A stretch of DNA of 64,000 bases from Candidatus Brocadia pituitae (GTDB taxonomy: Bacteria; Planctomycetota; Brocadiia; Brocadiales; Brocadiaceae). Shown in pieces: positions 62,410 through 64,000 of this stretch; the first letter of the stretch is position 1, and every line of letters starts with the position of its first letter. The notes under the pieces were generated by a model. That model was not told the origin of the DNA. It saw only the letters and a list, made by a program, of their open reading frames with translations, and searched no databases. Made by a program: the position numbers and the translations under genes. The stretch covers positions 1 through 64,000 of the forward strand of contig AP021856.1 in NCBI GenBank assembly GCA_017347445.1, given 5' to 3'.

Positions 62410-64000
62410 TCATTCTTCCTCATCTTCCGGAGTCTTCCGCTCCATTCTCTGTTTCCCTCTTTCCTCTTTCTTGCCACAATGAATAAAATCGACTTCTCTT
62501 TTCAAAAAGTCGATTTTATAGACCTTTACCCTGACAACTTCTCCGATCCTGTACAGCTTCTTGCGGCGAGTGCCGACCAGAGCCATCGCTTTCTTGTCTA
62601 CCTGATAGATATCGTCTGACAGGGTGCGAATGTGGACAAGTCCCTCCAAAAGGTACTTATTTAACTGGACAAAGAAGCCGAACTCCTGGACGCCGGTAAT
62701 GACTCCATCGAAGGTTTTTCCTACCTCATGTTCAAGGTACCGGAGTAACTTCAGTTTGGTGATCTCCCGCTCAACCTCGTCTGCCCTGCGTTCGGTCATA
62801 GAGCAATGTCCTGTCCACTCTGATAAGGAGTTCCTCCAGCTATCTTGTACAGAAGGAGACGAAAGCGCTCCTGCAAAATATTGGTCCAGGATTCTATGGA
62901 CAAGCAGGTCAGGGTAGCGGCGGATTGGGGAGGTAAAGTGAGTATAGTGATCCAACGCAAGGGCGAAATGCCGCCCTTCGCCAGCAGCATAAACGGCCTG
63001 TTTCATCGATTTCAGGAGAACCAGGTTTACGGTATACGCCTCAGGCCTGCCGCGTACCTGATCGAGGAGCGACTGCAGCTGTCTGCTTTTAAAAGGGTCT
63101 ATCCGGGTGTGCTCCAGGCCGCGGATAAACTCCGCAAATTCCCGCATGTCGTCTTTTTCTGGTTCCGGATGGATACGGGAGATGAGCGGCATCTTTTTCT
63201 CAAACATAAAGGTTGCCACCATTTCGTTAGCCAGGAGCATAAATTCCTCGATGAGTTTATGCGAAATATCCCTTTCCGGCTTTTCCACCTCCTTGATGTA
63301 ACCGTATTCGTCCAATTTTAAAGAAATTTCAGGAAGGTCTAGTTCTAAAGCGCCTCGTTCCATGCGGTTATGAAAAAGCAATCCGGCAAGATGCGCCATA
63401 TAGCGCAGCATAGCCACCGCCTCGGCGGACAAGTTGGCATCCGTTTCGTTCCTTAGAATGGCCGTGGCCTGGTTATATGTCAAGCGTCTCGTTACGTTAA
63501 TAACCGAAGATTTGATCTCCGCCCTGACGAGATGCCCTCTTTGGTCAATAGTCATAAAGACGCTTTTGGTGAGCCGATCCTCCCCCTCTCTCAGACTGCA
63601 AAGGGCATTTGACAATATTTCCGGCAACATTGGGATGACTTCTCCGGGCAAGTAGACGCTGGTGCCCCGAAAACGTGCATCCCTGTCAATGGCGGTATCA
63701 GGTTTTACATAGTGTGAAACATCTGCAACGTGTACCCCCAGAAGCCAGTTCCCGTCTGAATTCTTTTCAAGGGAGACTGCATCATCAAAGTCTTTGGCAT
63801 CGTCGGGATCAATGGTGATGATAAGGTTGTTGCGCAAGTCGAGCCTTCCCTGAATGTCTTCTTCCGAAACAGCGCGGGGTAGTTGTTTTGTTTCTTTTAT
63901 TACTCTTTGGCCAAAGATATGTGGCAATTTGAATTGATAAATAATAGAACGGAGATCTACCCGTGGGTCTCCTTCTTTTCCTAATATTTCTGTAACCTCT
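62410..64000 (-). CDS. rnr: Ribonuclease R, 5' end beyond the window
   Basis: RNase R is a processive 3'-5' exoribonuclease. The frame is open to the window edge, so the N terminus is missing; the visible part has about 530 residues. It contains the EILGKEGDPRVDLRSII linker segment, the RNB catalytic domain with IDPDDAKDFDDAVSLE and HVADVSHYV, and the HYTHFTSPIRRYPDLLVHR motif. A C-terminal S1 domain follows (FDGVITGVQEFGFFVQL). The tail after S1 is short and glutamate/lysine-rich. The missing part should be the cold-shock domains. Confidence 0.93.
   Translation of the reverse strand, partial: EVTEILGKEGDPRVDLRSIIYQFKLPHIFGQRVIKETKQLPRAVSEEDIQGRLDLRNNLIITIDPDDAKDFDDAVSLEKNSDGNWLLGVHVADVSHYVKPDTAIDRDARFRGTSVYLPGEVIPMLPEILSNALCSLREGEDRLTKSVFMTIDQRGHLVRAEIKSSVINVTRRLTYNQATAILRNETDANLSAEAVAMLRYMAHLAGLLFHNRMERGALELDLPEISLKLDEYGYIKEVEKPERDISHKLIEEFMLLANEMVATFMFEKKMPLISRIHPEPEKDDMREFAEFIRGLEHTRIDPFKSRQLQSLLDQVRGRPEAYTVNLVLLKSMKQAVYAAGEGRHFALALDHYTHFTSPIRRYPDLLVHRILDQYFAGALSSPSVQDSWRNSLSEWTGHCSMTERRADEVEREITKLKLLRYLEHEVGKTFDGVITGVQEFGFFVQLNKYLLEGLVHIRTLSDDIYQVDKKAMALVGTRRKKLYRIGEVVRVKVYKIDFLKREVDFIHCGKKEERGKQRMERKTPEDEEE

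Overview
The window reads as a near-origin chromosome segment of a Gram-negative planctomycete, most likely an anaerobic ammonium oxidiser (order Brocadiales, Kuenenia/Brocadia type). This is inferred from the combination of an octaheme hydroxylamine-oxidoreductase-like protein, a tandem pair of FocA/NirC-type formate/nitrite channels, an Alginate_exp-type porin, lipid A genes, and an MreBCD/PBP2 cell-wall cluster, in moderately AT-rich DNA. No 16S rRNA or hydrazine synthase gene is present, so the assignment rests on gene content only.

Layout. 0.1-5.7 kb (+) is the replication block dnaA-dnaN-dciA-gyrB, with repeated TGTAGA-type motifs and a good promoter between dnaA and dnaN. 5.7-8.7 kb (+) holds a DksA-type zinc finger gene, an acyl-CoA ligase and an RmlD-like reductase lacking the usual active-site lysine. 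8.8-11.3 kb (+) is an AT-rich, partly decayed island: a frameshifted ParB-like protein, an intact HNH endonuclease and a truncated, frameshifted radical SAM gene. It is followed by a DUF433/DUF5615 toxin-antitoxin pair. 12.1-16.4 kb has lpxB, a small membrane protein, two FocA-type channels (-) and a tiny ScdA_N protein (+). 16.6-18.2 kb is comM (+), flanked by copies of a short repeat. 18.3-27.4 kb (-) carries rmlC-rmlA, mrdA-mreD-mreC-mreB, lnt and moeA.

27.7-42.8 kb (-) is one long unidirectional run. Read in transcription order it is prs, rplY, pth, rpsF, ssb, rpsR, rplI, dnaB, bamA, ompH, lpxC, lpxA, a GnnA-like oxidoreductase, a radical SAM protein, a DUF1858 protein, a cupin, a DUF2249 protein and the octaheme HAO-like protein. 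Many neighbours overlap or lie only a few bases apart, so replication, translation, outer-membrane biogenesis and an HAO-like redox cluster are physically linked. 43-50.9 kb has tRNA-Gln, ilvD, an exported MEMO1-AMMECR1 fusion plus a second AMMECR1 gene, trpE with an overlapping 51-residue membrane protein, and the porin. 51.7-57.7 kb has two SPFH/band-7 genes and two exported beta-carbonic-anhydrase-like genes (+), facing an FGE-fold protein and a coiled-coil protein (-). 57.9-64 kb has serA, a phosphoesterase, an orphan ABC-2 permease, parB with two parS sites (one inside the gene), and the 3' part of rnr, which runs off the window.

The most unusual points are: the HAO-like gene at the end of an operon of small redox/nitrosative-stress-type domains; a CXXCH heme motif inside PBP2; the exported MEMO-AMMECR1 fusion; the SPFH pair beside two exported carbonic-anhydrase-like proteins; the ParB-like/HNH/radical SAM island; and several short inverted-repeat elements between genes. 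No CRISPR array, rRNA gene or complete insertion sequence was seen.
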